Shown here: positions 22,571 to 31,091 of the stretch, piece after piece
How the letters are laid out: every line of letters begins with the position of its first letter
Numbering within the stretch: the first letter of the stretch is position 1
Assembly: GCF_020616155.1 (NCBI RefSeq)
Contig: NZ_CP085530.1
Coordinates: forward strand, 2,051,001-2,115,000
Source: Vogesella sp. XCS3
Lineage (GTDB): Bacteria; Pseudomonadota; Gammaproteobacteria; Burkholderiales; Chromobacteriaceae
DNA: 64,000 bases
Direction of reading: 5' to 3'
Position numbers and translations under genes: made by a program
The notes under the pieces: model-generated
What the model was told of the DNA's origin: nothing
Database searches by the model: none
Seen by the model: only the letters and a program-made list of their open reading frames with translations

Positions 22571-22600
22571 AGGCGCTGCCCTGTGCGCCTTTTTTATTTT
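22571..22600 (+). terminator. Intrinsic terminator after the decarboxylase
   Basis: Stem AGGCGC (22571-22576) with GCGCCT (22585-22590), eight-base loop, then a T run. It lies 28 bp after the stop codon. Confidence 0.8.
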
Positions 22601-22616
22601 TCCGGCCATGTTGTAG

Positions 22617-23369
22617 ATGCTGATTCGCCTGCTGCCACTCTTGTTGCCAACCTTGCTGCTATTCGCCCCTTCAGCCCAGGCACAGACCGCGCTGCAGGCA
22701 TACAGCATGCTCTACCCGCCACTCCATATGGGCCCCGGCAGTGGGCAGAAACCCGGCATCGCCGACGAGCTGGTACTGCGTGCGGCCAACCTGGCCGGCG
22801 TCACCATCGAGATCCGTACGCTACCCTGGCGCCGGGCACAGCTGATGGCCAGCCAGCATCGCGATGCCTGCGTGTTTCCCCTTAGCCGACACCCCGCCAG
22901 AGAAAAGCAGTACCAGTGGGTGGGGCTGATCGCGCCGGGTCAGTTGCGCCTGTATAGCTGGGTGGGCAGCACACGCCTGGCAAGCCTGCAATCGGCTGCC
23001 GACGCACGTATTACCGTACTGGCAGGGTCATCGGCAGAAATACGCCTGCAACAACAGCGCCTGCCCTATAGCACAACCAATGTCGTCGCAGACGGCTTAC
23101 GGTTGCTGCAGCTAGGCCAGGCTGACTATTGGGCCGTACATGATGTGGTAGCCCGCTACGAAGCCAGGCTCAGCCGCTTTCCTTTGAAAGCCGTGGCCAG
23201 CCTGGGCGAAGCCAACTCCTGGCTGGCTTGCCACCGGAATACCCCGAAAGCACAAGTCCAAGCGCTACAGCAGGCATTTCTGCAGCTACAGGCTCAGGGA
23301 GAGGCCGAGCGCATCATGCGAAACTATCTGGGTGACAGGCATGATGAGACCAAACCAGCTGCAGAGTAA
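22617..23369 (+). CDS. Family-3 periplasmic solute-binding protein, orphan
   Basis: Predicted periplasmic binding protein of 250 aa. A signal peptide (residues 1-23, LLPTLLLFAPSAQAQ) precedes the two-lobed SBP_bac_3 fold; the segment ANLAGVTIEIRTLPWRRAQL resembles the polar-residue region of this family. No ABC permease or ATPase is adjacent. It resembles the two binding proteins at 24804 and 25589 in layout (short, ending soon after an RIMRNYLGD helix). Ligand unknown. There is no clear ribosome site before ATG 22617, so the start is uncertain. Confidence 0.7.
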   Translation: MLIRLLPLLLPTLLLFAPSAQAQTALQAYSMLYPPLHMGPGSGQKPGIADELVLRAANLAGVTIEIRTLPWRRAQLMASQHRDACVFPLSRHPAREKQYQWVGLIAPGQLRLYSWVGSTRLASLQSAADARITVLAGSSAEIRLQQQRLPYSTTNVVADGLRLLQLGQADYWAVHDVVARYEARLSRFPLKAVASLGEANSWLACHRNTPKAQVQALQQAFLQLQAQGEAERIMRNYLGDRHDETKPAAE

Positions 23370-23629
23370 GCCACAGGCGCGCTATAGCGTGGCTACACGC
23401 TACCGGCCCCCCATCATTCATGATGAAGACATCACGCAGCATGATGCGCACATCACCCGACTACGGTTGACATCATGCCTGCTCAGCCGCGGATAGCACG
23501 ACAGACTGCCCGCAAACAGCCTTGGCCTTGCCTATTATATATACGCATGTTTTCGGTATAATCACTTACTTGAAACATGCAACTCATCGCGCTAATACGT
23601 GTTAACCAACAATAAAGCCGTATACCTCC
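23370..23629. other. Intergenic region before the Wzz-like gene
   Basis: 260 bp without a gene. Between 23411 and 23476 the element CATGATG or its complement recurs several times, including the near-palindrome CATCAT-TC-ATGATG (23412-23425). A TATAAT hexamer is at 23557-23562, about 70 bp before the Wzz start, and may be its -10 box. A short AT-rich stretch (ATTATATATA) lies just upstream. The repeats could be a regulator site; no known consensus was recognised. Confidence 0.4.
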
Positions 23630-24631
23630 ATGACGCCATCCGAACACTACACAGAAGAACAAGACGAGTTTTCTCTCATTGAATTGCTTACCGTCCTGGT
23701 CGTATACCGCCGCCTGATTGCCGTCTGTATCCTGATATTTGCTGCCCTAGGGATGACCTACGCGTACGTAATCAAGACTCGCACCTTTACCGCCGCGGCG
23801 ACCATTATCACGAACAAAAATAGTGACGTAGGTATCGCCCCGGAGACGATACTATCGCTGGCGCAAAGCGAAGGCATCAAACAGCCGTTGATCAAGCAGC
23901 TGGAAAAAGATGGCTTGATCACCGCCGCGGACATCATCAACGATCTGGACGGCACCTACACGGCCAGCCTGAATAACAAAACCAGCCAGATACAGCTCAG
24001 CCTGAAGCTGGACGATGCGGCAGCAGCACAAAAGAACATCAATAACACTGTAGAGTGCATTATTGCCGAAGCTAAACGGATGCAGCTCAGCACGGTCAGC
24101 CAGAAGATAAGCAAACTGGATGCTGCCAAAGCCGACGTAGCAGCTGAAATCGCTGCCATTGCCGTACCGGCAGGCAAAGCAGACATCGACCAGAATGAAT
24201 TCCTGGCCTACGCTCTGCCGATTGCGGCGCTGGAATCATCGGTTATCCTGCAAGGCGGTGAGAAGCAATTAGTGCAGAAGATGCAAGAAAATGCGGTATC
24301 GCTGCTGCAAGGCGGCAAAGCAGGCAACGTGAGCGATAGACAGAAAAAAGACCTGTTTATTCATACCTACAAAACACTGGTAATACAAAATATTGACAGA
24401 GAGCTCAAGTCGCTGAAGCAGCAAGAGCAATCCATTGTCATTGCCATGCCGGCCGCCATCCCTAAAAAAGCAGACAAACCCGGTCGGGCACTGATCGCCC
24501 TGCTGTTCATCCTGGCCGGGGTCATGGTAGGTTGCTGTACGGCCTTTGTGCGCGCGGCTATCGAAAAAAGCCAGCACAACCCGGAAACGAAAGAGCAATG
24601 GCAACGCCTGAAAAATGCGCTACGCAGCTAA
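23630..24631 (+). CDS. Wzz/polysaccharide co-polymerase-like membrane protein
   Basis: Chain-length-determinant family (PCP). Residues 12-48 contain the Wzz N-terminal motif (FSLIELLTVLVVYRRLI) and the first transmembrane helix. A long periplasmic helical region spans about 55-280, and the second transmembrane helix is at about 285-310 (ALIALLFILAGVMVGCC) with the Pro-containing approach KKADKPG. The 333-aa length is in range. No polymerase, flippase or glycosyltransferase gene is adjacent, so its partner polysaccharide must be encoded elsewhere. The gene is visibly richer in A+T than its neighbours, which may indicate transfer. Confidence 0.8.
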   Translation: MTPSEHYTEEQDEFSLIELLTVLVVYRRLIAVCILIFAALGMTYAYVIKTRTFTAAATIITNKNSDVGIAPETILSLAQSEGIKQPLIKQLEKDGLITAADIINDLDGTYTASLNNKTSQIQLSLKLDDAAAAQKNINNTVECIIAEAKRMQLSTVSQKISKLDAAKADVAAEIAAIAVPAGKADIDQNEFLAYALPIAALESSVILQGGEKQLVQKMQENAVSLLQGGKAGNVSDRQKKDLFIHTYKTLVIQNIDRELKSLKQQEQSIVIAMPAAIPKKADKPGRALIALLFILAGVMVGCCTAFVRAAIEKSQHNPETKEQWQRLKNALRS

Positions 24632-24655
24632 CCTAAGCTGATAGCAAGCCATCAC

Positions 24656-24684
24656 GGCAGCACCTTCGGGTGCTGCCATTTTCT
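24656..24684 (+). terminator. Intrinsic terminator with UUCG tetraloop
   Basis: GGCAGCACC (24656-24664), loop TTCG, GGTGCTGCC (24669-24677), then ATTTTCTTT. A stable 9-bp stem ending the Wzz transcript. Confidence 0.88.
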
Positions 24685-24803
24685 TTCTGATGAGCCCGAT
24701 GCATATCATTTTCGCCGCGCTGCATGCAACTTAGTCATTACAGGTGACTCAAGCAGGCCGCAAATGCAGCGCCAGCCAACCCAAACAATATCCGCCAGCC
24801 AAG

Positions 24804-25577
24804 CTAGCCATCGTTCAGCCGGGAAAAGGCCTGGTGATGGCTGCCATCCTGCACCAGCTTGCGGTAGTGGTAGCGCAGGGTATTCACATATTCGTAAGAG
24901 GTCTTTTTGCTCGCGGCCAGGTACAGCGACATCGTCATCGGCAGCGGGTACAGCTGCCGAAACTGCCCACAATCCAGTTTGCTCTGGCGGCAATAAGTCT
25001 GCATGGCAATGCGGCTGACAGGCACCGCATCGACCATGCCACGCCGCAGCTTGAGCATGTTGACCTCACTGTTTTCTGACAGATCCAGGCCGCCTACAGA
25101 AGTAGGGCTCAGCTCGCTAAAGCCGTTTGCCTTGAGCCAGTCCAGGCGGATATCTTTGTTAATCACACCAATCCGCAGCTGCCTGGCTTGCGCCAGCGAA
25201 TCCACTTGCGGCGTCTTGCGGCCAACCATGCCGTAAAGATAAATGCGCATATCGACCAGCTCGCCTATCCAGTGAAAGCTGGCTTCGCGCTCCGGCGTGC
25301 GTGCCAGAGCATAAATCAGTACATTCGGCGCGTGCTGGGCCAGTGCCAGGCTGCGCGCCCAAGGATAAACATGATGGGTATAGGGCAAGCCGGCGGCCTG
25401 CATCAGCTTGTCCACAAAAGGCAATACCGGGCCAGCCAGCTCGCCATCGTGCCAATAGGTAAAAGGCGGCGCATCCTCGGTTACCACGCGGAAAGTCGTG
25501 GCAGTGGCAGCTTGCGCCATGCTGCACGCACTCCACCAGCACACCGACAGCAACAGGCGCTGCGTCCATTTCTTCAT
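24804..25577 (-). CDS. Family-3 periplasmic solute-binding protein (tandem copy 2)
   Basis: 257-aa exported protein with a signal peptide (MKKWTQRLLLSVCWWSACSM) and SBP_bac_3 lobes. It shares long stretches with the upstream neighbour at 25589-26377: VVTEDA-PF near residue 35, VYPWAR near 75, PNVLIY-ARTPERE-FHW near 90. The two are clearly tandem duplicates. No permease or ATPase belongs to them, so a sensory or periplasmic-only role is possible. ATG 25577 is preferred to the TTG two codons earlier. Ligand unknown. It follows its paralogue after 11 bp. Confidence 0.78.
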   Translation of the reverse strand: MKKWTQRLLLSVCWWSACSMAQAATATTFRVVTEDAPPFTYWHDGELAGPVLPFVDKLMQAAGLPYTHHVYPWARSLALAQHAPNVLIYALARTPEREASFHWIGELVDMRIYLYGMVGRKTPQVDSLAQARQLRIGVINKDIRLDWLKANGFSELSPTSVGGLDLSENSEVNMLKLRRGMVDAVPVSRIAMQTYCRQSKLDCGQFRQLYPLPMTMSLYLAASKKTSYEYVNTLRYHYRKLVQDGSHHQAFSRLNDG

Positions 25578-25588
25578 GATCAAGCTCT

Positions 25589-26377
25589 CTACCGTACCAG
25601 CGCTACGCTAGCACCATCGATATACGGTGCCATCAAGCGTTGATAGCGACCACTACGGTTAAGACGATCGTACGCGCCACGCAGGGCTCGCACTACTGGA
25701 GGGGGCGTTTTCAAGCTAGCAGCCACGTACAAGTCCACACTGAAAGGCAACACCATGACACGGCGAAAACGGCTGCAGTCTACATTTTCGGTCAGGCAGA
25801 ACGAGCGCAAGCCCACAGCCGAGGTGGGCACCATATCGACGCGGCCTTGCAGCAGCTTGCGCATATTGCTCAACCCATCGTTGGTAATATCCATACCGGT
25901 ACGGCTATCCGCACTTACCTCGCGGATGCCCTGCTCACGCAACCAGTTGGCGCGCACATCATTGGCTGTCACACCCAGCCGGTAATTATGCAGATCGTCT
26001 ACCGTGCGGGCACGGATATCCTGGCGTGTCTGTAGGGCATACATGGCGTACTGCACCGTCAGCAGTTTGCCAACCCAGTGAAACTGCGCCTCGCGCTCCG
26101 GTGTGCGTGCAATGGAATAAATCAGCACATTGGGCAGGCTGCTGGCCATCAGATAAGCCCGCGCCCATGGGTAGACCTGCTGACTGTAGCGTATATCCGC
26201 CTCGCGCAGTAGCTGGTCAATCAGCGGCGGGGCTTCGCCCTGCAACTGCCCCTGCCATACATAATGAAGCGGGCGCGCATCTTCGGTAACCACCACCATG
26301 GCAGGCAGGCTGGAAGCCTGCACCGTGGCCATTAGCATGCTGGCACCCAGCACCAGCCCTCGAAAAAGACGCTTCAT
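25589..26377 (-). CDS. Family-3 periplasmic solute-binding protein (tandem copy 1)
   Basis: 262-aa paralogue of the gene at 24804, with a signal peptide (MKRLFRGLVLGASMLMATVQ) and the same order of conserved blocks (MVVVTEDARPLHY, VYPWARAY, NVLIYSIARTPEREAQFHW). The two differ mainly in the middle lobe, as expected for duplicates with different ligands. Start at 26377 because the signal peptide begins there; the upstream in-frame codons are hydrophilic and unconserved. It sits 72 bp downstream of the cystathionine enzyme gene and may be read from that operon. Confidence 0.78.
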   Translation of the reverse strand: MKRLFRGLVLGASMLMATVQASSLPAMVVVTEDARPLHYVWQGQLQGEAPPLIDQLLREADIRYSQQVYPWARAYLMASSLPNVLIYSIARTPEREAQFHWVGKLLTVQYAMYALQTRQDIRARTVDDLHNYRLGVTANDVRANWLREQGIREVSADSRTGMDITNDGLSNMRKLLQGRVDMVPTSAVGLRSFCLTENVDCSRFRRVMVLPFSVDLYVAASLKTPPPVVRALRGAYDRLNRSGRYQRLMAPYIDGASVALVR

Positions 26378-26449
26378 GGCTACCTTGCTCGTGGACAATA
26401 TTAGTTCATTATTGAACCAACACATCCTTTAGGCCAAGCTGCTTAACGA

Positions 26450-27592
26450 TCAAGCCAAAGCCTGTGCCAGGTCGGCCAGGATATCGTCGATATCCTCGAT
26501 GCCGATCGACAAACGCAGTTGCCCCTCACGTATGCCCAGCGCCGCTTTCTGTGCTGGCGGCATGCCACCATGCGACATGGTATAGCTGTGATTCACCAGC
26601 GACTCCACGCCCCCCAGCGACTCGGCCAGCATGAATAGCTGCAGGCGGCTGGCCACCCGGCTGGCGGCCTCGCGGCTGTCTTCCTTCAGGTAGATGGTGA
26701 CGATACCGCCAAAACGGCGCATCTGGCGGCGGGCCAGCTCATAGCCCGGGTGGCCGGGCAAGCCGGGGAAAAACACATGCTCGATGGCCGGGTGCTGCTG
26801 CAGGTAAGCTGCCACCCGCTCGGCATTGTCGCAATGGCGCTCCATGCGCAGTGCCAGCGTCTTGATGCCGCGCAGGGTCAGGAAGCAGTCCTGTGGGCCG
26901 GGTACCGCGCCGGCGGCGTTCTGGATGAACTTGATGGCCTTGAACAGTGCCTCGTCATTCACGGCGACCAAGCCCAGCAGCACGTCGGAGTGCCCGCCCA
27001 GGTATTTGGTGGCCGAGTGCACCACTATATCAGCCCCCTGATTCAGCGGGTTTTGCAGATAAGGCGTGGCAAAAGTGTTATCCACTGCTACCTTGGCGCC
27101 GTGGGCGTGGGCAATGGCCGACAGCGCCGCCACGTCCACCAGGTTCAGCAGCGGGTTGGTCGGCGTTTCCAGCCAGACCAGACGGGTTTGCGAGCTAATC
27201 GCTGCGGTGAGGTTGGCCGCATCGCTCAGGTCGGCAAAGGTCACCTTGATACCCAAGGGCTGCATCACTTTGTCCAGGATGCGATAGGCACCGCCGTACA
27301 AGTCGGCTACCGCAATCACTTCGTCGCCCGGCTGCAAGGTAGCACGCAGTACCGCGTCGATAGCGGCCATGCCGCTGGCGAAGGCCAGGCCGTGTTGCGC
27401 ATCTTCCAGCGCCGCCAGGTTGGCCTCCAGCGCGGCGCGCGTTGGTGTGCCGGTACGGGCGTAGGCAAAGTCCAGCTGCTCGCCTACCGCGTCGTGGGCA
27501 AACGCCGAGGTCTGGTAGATGGGCGGCATCACCGCACGGTTATGCTGGTGATAGTCGAAACCGGCATGTACAGCCTTGGTAGCAAATTTCAT
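26450..27592 (-). CDS. Cystathionine gamma-synthase / beta-lyase family PLP enzyme
   Basis: Trans-sulfuration enzyme of the Cys/Met metabolism PLP family, 380 aa from ATG 27592 (AAGGGA upstream). Signatures: YARTGTPTRAALE, ASGMAAIDAVL near 80, WLETPTNPLLNLVD near 155, and the PLP lysine in HSATKYLGGHSDVLLG near 205. MetB, MetC and methionine gamma-lyase share these motifs, so the exact reaction is open. It follows a cystine-type permease and binding protein on the same strand. Breakdown of imported cystine or cystathionine is a reasonable reading of the context. Confidence 0.85.
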   Translation of the reverse strand: MKFATKAVHAGFDYHQHNRAVMPPIYQTSAFAHDAVGEQLDFAYARTGTPTRAALEANLAALEDAQHGLAFASGMAAIDAVLRATLQPGDEVIAVADLYGGAYRILDKVMQPLGIKVTFADLSDAANLTAAISSQTRLVWLETPTNPLLNLVDVAALSAIAHAHGAKVAVDNTFATPYLQNPLNQGADIVVHSATKYLGGHSDVLLGLVAVNDEALFKAIKFIQNAAGAVPGPQDCFLTLRGIKTLALRMERHCDNAERVAAYLQQHPAIEHVFFPGLPGHPGYELARRQMRRFGGIVTIYLKEDSREAASRVASRLQLFMLAESLGGVESLVNHSYTMSHGGMPPAQKAALGIREGQLRLSIGIEDIDDILADLAQALA

Positions 27593-27606
27593 GGTCTTTA
27601 TCCCTT

Positions 27607-27616
27607 GCGGCCAACC
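27607..27616 (+). repeat. Intergenic copy of the GCGGCCAACC word
   Basis: Exact 10-mer, context CCCTTGCGGCCAACCCTGG, in the 84-bp gap between the permease and the cystathionine enzyme, 15 bp before the latter's start. Read on the minus strand its continuation (AAGGGATAAAG) provides the ribosome site, as also near gltD. Confidence 0.85.
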
Positions 27617-27676
27617 CTGGCCGGTATGCATTTGCCACGCCTGCCATGGCACAAACAGGCAGGCCGCGTAAGTGGC

Positions 27677-28336
27677 TTAACGTTGATAAGCTTTGGCGTA
27701 GTGCTGCTCCACACGCTTTTGCACACGCTCAAATAGCGCGCTGAGTACCCAGTAGAGGGCCGCAGCCATCAGGTACAGCGGCAGTGGCTGGAAAGTCTGC
27801 GCGATCATGTCCTTGGTAGCCATCATCAGCTCGGACACGGTAATCACCGACACCAGCGAGGTGTCCTTGATCAGCGAAATCAGACTATTGGCCAGGCTGG
27901 GTACCGCCAGGCGTATGCCCTGCGGCGCGATGATGTGGCGCATACTCTGCCACCAGCTCAGCCCCAGCGACTGCGCCGCATCCCACTGCCCCTTGTCCAC
28001 GCCGGCAATGGCACCGCGCAAGCTTTCCGACAGGTAGGCAGCCACATTCAGCGTTAGCGCCAGCACACCGGCGGTCACCGGCTCGAATTCGATACCCACC
28101 GACGGCAGGCCATAGTAGATGACAAAAATCTGCACCAGCAGCGGCGTGCCACGCATGGCGCTGACGTAAAATGCCACCAGCGGCGCCAGTAGCGGCACTT
28201 TCGCCAGCCGCACCATGGCCACGACAAAACCCAGCGTCAGCCCCAGTACCATGGCACTCAGCGCAAAGAATACCGTCAGGCCAGCACCCTTGAGCAACAC
28301 CGGCAGCGCCTCTTGCGCCAGACTCAACCATTCCAT
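27677..28336 (-). CDS. Polar amino-acid ABC transporter permease (cystine type)
   Basis: Inner-membrane permease of the HisM/GlnP family, 219 aa, five predicted helices. The N-terminal GLTVFFALSAMVLGLTLG and the EAA loop segment (ESLRGAIAGVDKGQWDAAQSLG) that docks the ATPase are present. Closest in appearance to TcyL/YecS cystine permeases. The partner binding protein is directly upstream; the ATPase is not in this window. A hairpin at 28357 separates the two genes and may lower permease expression relative to the binding protein. Confidence 0.87.
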   Translation of the reverse strand: MEWLSLAQEALPVLLKGAGLTVFFALSAMVLGLTLGFVVAMVRLAKVPLLAPLVAFYVSAMRGTPLLVQIFVIYYGLPSVGIEFEPVTAGVLALTLNVAAYLSESLRGAIAGVDKGQWDAAQSLGLSWWQSMRHIIAPQGIRLAVPSLANSLISLIKDTSLVSVITVSELMMATKDMIAQTFQPLPLYLMAAALYWVLSALFERVQKRVEQHYAKAYQR

Positions 28337-28356
28337 TCATGCTCTCCAAAACACAA

Positions 28357-28381
28357 ACGCCCCTGCACACGGCAGGGGCGT
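28357..28381 (-). terminator. Intra-operon hairpin (partial terminator)
   Basis: Perfect 10-bp stem, ACGCCCCTGC (28357-28366) with GCAGGGGCGT (28372-28381), 5-base loop, followed on the minus strand by TTTGTGTTTT. It lies between binding protein and permease, a usual position for attenuation that keeps the binding protein in excess. Confidence 0.8.
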
Positions 28382-28399
28382 GATATTCAAGCTGCAGGA

Positions 28400-29179
28400 T
28401 TATCGCGCAGCTGGTGCTTTCGATACATCAATACCGAACCACTTCACCGAAATTTTCTTGAACGAGCCATCCTTGTGCAGCGCATTCAGGGCATTGTCGA
28501 TAGCAGCCTTGAACTTGGGGTTGCCCTTGGCAAACGGAATGCCCATCTGCGTGGTGCCACCTACCGGCGCGCCGGCTTTCAGCGGCAGCTTGGCTTCTTT
28601 CAGCGCAAACGGAATCAGCAGGCTGTCGTTGATGGCAGCATCCACACGGCCCAGCGCCAGATCCTGGAAGATCTCGGCGGCAGACGGGTAGAACTTGGCG
28701 TCGATACCACCCTGCGCCTTCACCATATCAGCGTAGTTGCTGCCCTGGGTTACGCCCATCTTCTTGCCGGCCAGGTCGGCCAGGCCCTTGAAGGCGCGGG
28801 TTTCGTTCTTGCGCACGATCAGCTGCGCGCTGGAAATGGTGTACGGCTGCGAGAAGTCGAACACTTCCTTGCGCTTGTCGTTGATCGACACCTGGTTAAG
28901 CACCACGTCGAACTTGCCGCCTTGCAGGCCAGCCAGCAGGCCGCTCCACTCGCCGGTGGTGAATTCCGGCTTCACTTTCAGTTTCTGCGCCAGCGCGGTA
29001 GCCAGCTCCACTTCAAAACCAGTCAGCTTCTGGTCTTTGTCCTTGAAGTTGAACGGGGGATAGGTGCCTTCCAGCGCGATTTTCAGCGTACCGCGTTGTT
29101 GCACGGTATCCAGCAAGTCGGCAGCGTAAACGTTGGCCGCAAAGCCCAGCAGAGACAGGGTAAGAAGTGCTTTTTTCAT
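28400..29179 (-). CDS. Amino-acid ABC transporter binding protein (cystine type)
   Basis: 259-aa periplasmic binding protein, signal peptide MKKALLTLSLLGFAANVYA, then GTLKIALEGTYPPFNFKD and GFEVELATALAQKL, the standard family-3 signature. GEWSGLLAGLQGGKFDVVLN and the tail FKKISVKWFGIDVS resemble TcyJ/FliY cystine-binding proteins. First gene of the likely operon binding protein - permease - cystathionine enzyme. The A+T-rich 134 bp upstream carry a possible -10 box and end at a bidirectional terminator at 29314. Confidence 0.88.
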   Translation of the reverse strand: MKKALLTLSLLGFAANVYAADLLDTVQQRGTLKIALEGTYPPFNFKDKDQKLTGFEVELATALAQKLKVKPEFTTGEWSGLLAGLQGGKFDVVLNQVSINDKRKEVFDFSQPYTISSAQLIVRKNETRAFKGLADLAGKKMGVTQGSNYADMVKAQGGIDAKFYPSAAEIFQDLALGRVDAAINDSLLIPFALKEAKLPLKAGAPVGGTTQMGIPFAKGNPKFKAAIDNALNALHKDGSFKKISVKWFGIDVSKAPAAR

Positions 29180-29313
29180 GTTTGTTTATTCCTGATAGCT
29201 ATTGATTTGGCAATCAATACAATGAAAGAAACTATAACAAAGCCGACTGTTTTGCTCCAGCATTGGCTTGGAACAAAAACCGCTAAGCAAATGAAAAAAC
29301 CCGCCAGTTGGCT

Positions 29314-29347
29314 AATGCCAGTCAGTTAACGCTGACTGGCATTTTTC
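29314..29347. terminator. Bidirectional hairpin between cystine operon and IS element
   Basis: Perfect 12-bp stem, AATGCCAGTCAG (29314-29325) with CTGACTGGCATT (29332-29343), six-base loop, T run on the right and an A run on the left. It probably ended a gene that has since been lost from the right side by IS activity. Confidence 0.75.
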
Positions 29348-29406
29348 GTTGGATATTTGTGCGCCCTGTTCTTCACCATGTAATGACCCAGCCCTTTTTG
29401 CACAGG

Positions 29407-30237
29407 TCAGGCTGCTAATTGATACGCCATCGCTGGCGTCTTCACCCCCAAAGCCTGGTGCGGGCGTCGGTGGTTGTAAAACCCGATCCAGTCTGCAATA
29501 ACCCGGCTGGCGTGCGCCAGGTTTTCAAAGCGGTGCCGATGCGCACACTGCTCTTTCAAGGTGCGGATCACCTGCTCCACCATGCCGTTCTGCTCCGGCG
29601 TGTACGGCGTGATGAACTCCTGCTGCAAACCGTAGCTTTTCACCAGTGCGGTATAGCTGCGGCTGGTAAACACCAAACCATTGTCACTGCGTAGCAGAAA
29701 GCGTTGCGGTACCCGGCCCAGGCAACCAAAGCGGTTGATCAGCGCGTGTTTCAGCGCCGACTCGGCCGTTTTGGACTTGCCACTTCGCGATAGATGCCAG
29801 CCCAGCAATTCCCGGGTGCAGCAGTCAATCACCAAGGCCAAATGGCACCAGCCATCCTTACCGGCCCAGATACGGCACAGGTCGGTGGCCCAGCGTTGAT
29901 TGGGCTCGGCCGCCACCGATGGCAGGGCTTGCACACGCGGGCGGAAGCCGACCGGCCGCTTCTTCACCTGCCAGCCTTTGAGCTGGAAGATGCGCTGCAC
30001 GGTGTTTTTGTTCATGCCCAGCAGGCCTGCTACGGTTCGGTAGCCGAATGAGGGATTCTCCTCAATCATCTCCTTGATCGGCTCGACCAACTACGGCTGC
30101 AGCTTGGGTGCAGCCTTCTGCGGGCGGTAGTACAGCGTGCGACGTGGCACGCCGAACCAGCGGCACAGCTTGCTGATGAGCACCTGGATGTCGTCGTCTA
30201 CTAGTCCCTGCCGGACGAGGTGGACTACTTGTCGTCC
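29407..30237 (-). pseudogene. IS3-family transposase orfB with in-frame TAG
   Basis: DDE integrase domain: Asp in RWATDLCRIWAGKDG, Asp in LLRSDNGLVFTS and Glu in PEQNGMVEQVIRTLKEQ, plus the IS3 tail YNHRRPHQALGVKTP. The conserved frame continues upstream to the orfA overlap (DDDIQVLISKLCRWFGVPRR, then TLYYRP), but a TAG codon at 30091-30093 interrupts it between LQP and LVEPIKEM. A single C-to-T change from CAG would explain it. The part after the stop could restart at ATG 30069 or nearby and yield a truncated 227-aa product. Transposition is therefore doubtful. Confidence 0.85.
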
Positions 30238-30542
30238 TCGCCCAGCAGAGACTGCAGCTTTTTTCTGGCACGTAGCTCCAGCATGGCTTCGCCGTAGGCT
30301 TCCTGCAGTTCTTTGAGCTGTTTTCCGTACTGCTCGCGGATGTCCATCGGCTTGGCACGCAGGGCGTTTTCCATGCCGCGCTTGGCCTCATCGACCCAGA
30401 TCTCGATCTCGGAAGGGGCCAGGTCGAAGGCGCGGGAGGCTTCGGCCACCGTGCGCTTGCCCTGAATGATCTCCATCACCAGCGCGGCTTTGCGCTTGGC
30501 GGTCCAGCGTTTGATATCGTCTTCCATGGTCATACTCATCAC
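30225..30542 (-). CDS. IS3-family transposase orfA
   Basis: 105-aa DNA-binding protein with a helix-turn-helix (RKAALVMEIIQGKRTVAEAS, then RAFDLAPSEIEIWVDEA) and a leucine-zipper-like helix (KQLKELQEAYGEAMLELRAR). It ends GEDDK. The A6G heptamer lies near its 3' end and would allow -1 shifting into orfB. The second of two near ATGs (30530) may be the true start. Confidence 0.88.
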   Translation of the reverse strand: MMSMTMEDDIKRWTAKRKAALVMEIIQGKRTVAEASRAFDLAPSEIEIWVDEAKRGMENALRAKPMDIREQYGKQLKELQEAYGEAMLELRARKKLQSLLGEDDK

Positions 30543-30593
30543 GTGCTCCTGTGTGAATTATGACCTGCACAGGTTTTTAGTGGGTCATTACAG

Positions 30594-30716
30594 TCACTTG
30601 TAGAACCTCGCGGAACTGATGCCGTGCTCTCGGCATAACTCCGGAACCGGCTTACCAGCCTCTCCCTGCTTGAGCACCGTAATGAGCTGGCTGTCCGAAA
30701 ACCTTGATTTCTTCAT
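30594..30716 (-). pseudogene. Truncated orfA of a second IS3-family element
   Basis: Forty codons beginning MKKSRFSDSQLITVLKQGEA and continuing through CREHGISSARFYK. This is the N-terminus of an IS407/IS511-type orfA (typical form MKKSRFSESQI, then LCRKHGISDATFYNWK). It breaks exactly at the point where FYKW would continue, two bases from the end of the 1214-bp IS. The rest of that older element is not present on the other side of the insertion, so a deletion accompanied or followed it. Confidence 0.85.
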
Positions 30717-31091
30717 CTGGCAGAACGTCCTCGATTCGAGAAAATTCTACGTCCAACGCCGCTGGTTTCCAGGGGAATTGCCAATATTGGCACCAGCGCA
30801 AGCTGCGTGCCCAGAGCGGAAGCTTTACCTACTGCCGATAAAAGTTGGTGTTCTGCTAGGAGAGTGCCTGCACAAGACAGGCATACCATTGGTCTGTATC
30901 AATTCAGAGACAGATGCAGCCATCACATTTGCCAGACCAGCAGCATTTGATCTGGGTCAAGCCTGTCCACAAAGCATCCACTAGCATTCGTTTCCCTATA
31001 AATATCGGCCAAATTTTCAACACCCTGTTAATACCAGATCAATAATCAAATAAATCATTAAAAATAAAGTAAGCATCATTTAGAGATATTT
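30717..31091. other. Gene-free stretch between IS relic and HD-domain gene
   Basis: 375 bp. The part next to the relic (30717-30790) is probably the 5' end of the older IS. The section 30985-31091 is A+T-rich and directly precedes the sensory operon, so it likely holds its promoter; no clear -35/-10 pair was found. No other feature is visible. Confidence 0.35.

Larger units (their letters stand above)
29379..30592 (-). mobile_element. IS3-family insertion sequence, 1214 bp
   Basis: The ends are imperfect inverted repeats starting TGTAATGACCCA at 29379 and, reversed, at 30592; further in, both ends carry a CAGGTCA block. It contains orfA and orfB in the -1 relation typical of the family, with the slippery heptamer A-AAA-AAG at 30258-30264 (minus strand). 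orfB has an in-frame stop, so the copy is probably not autonomous. No target-site duplication is visible: bases flanking the left end (CACCA) and right end (GTCAC) do not match. The right end sits inside a relic of another IS orfA (30594-30716). Confidence 0.9.

Noticed and set aside
30619..30984. 121-codon plus-strand frame next to the IS
   Set aside because: Overlaps the relic IS orfA in antisense and shows no family motif; probably not a gene.
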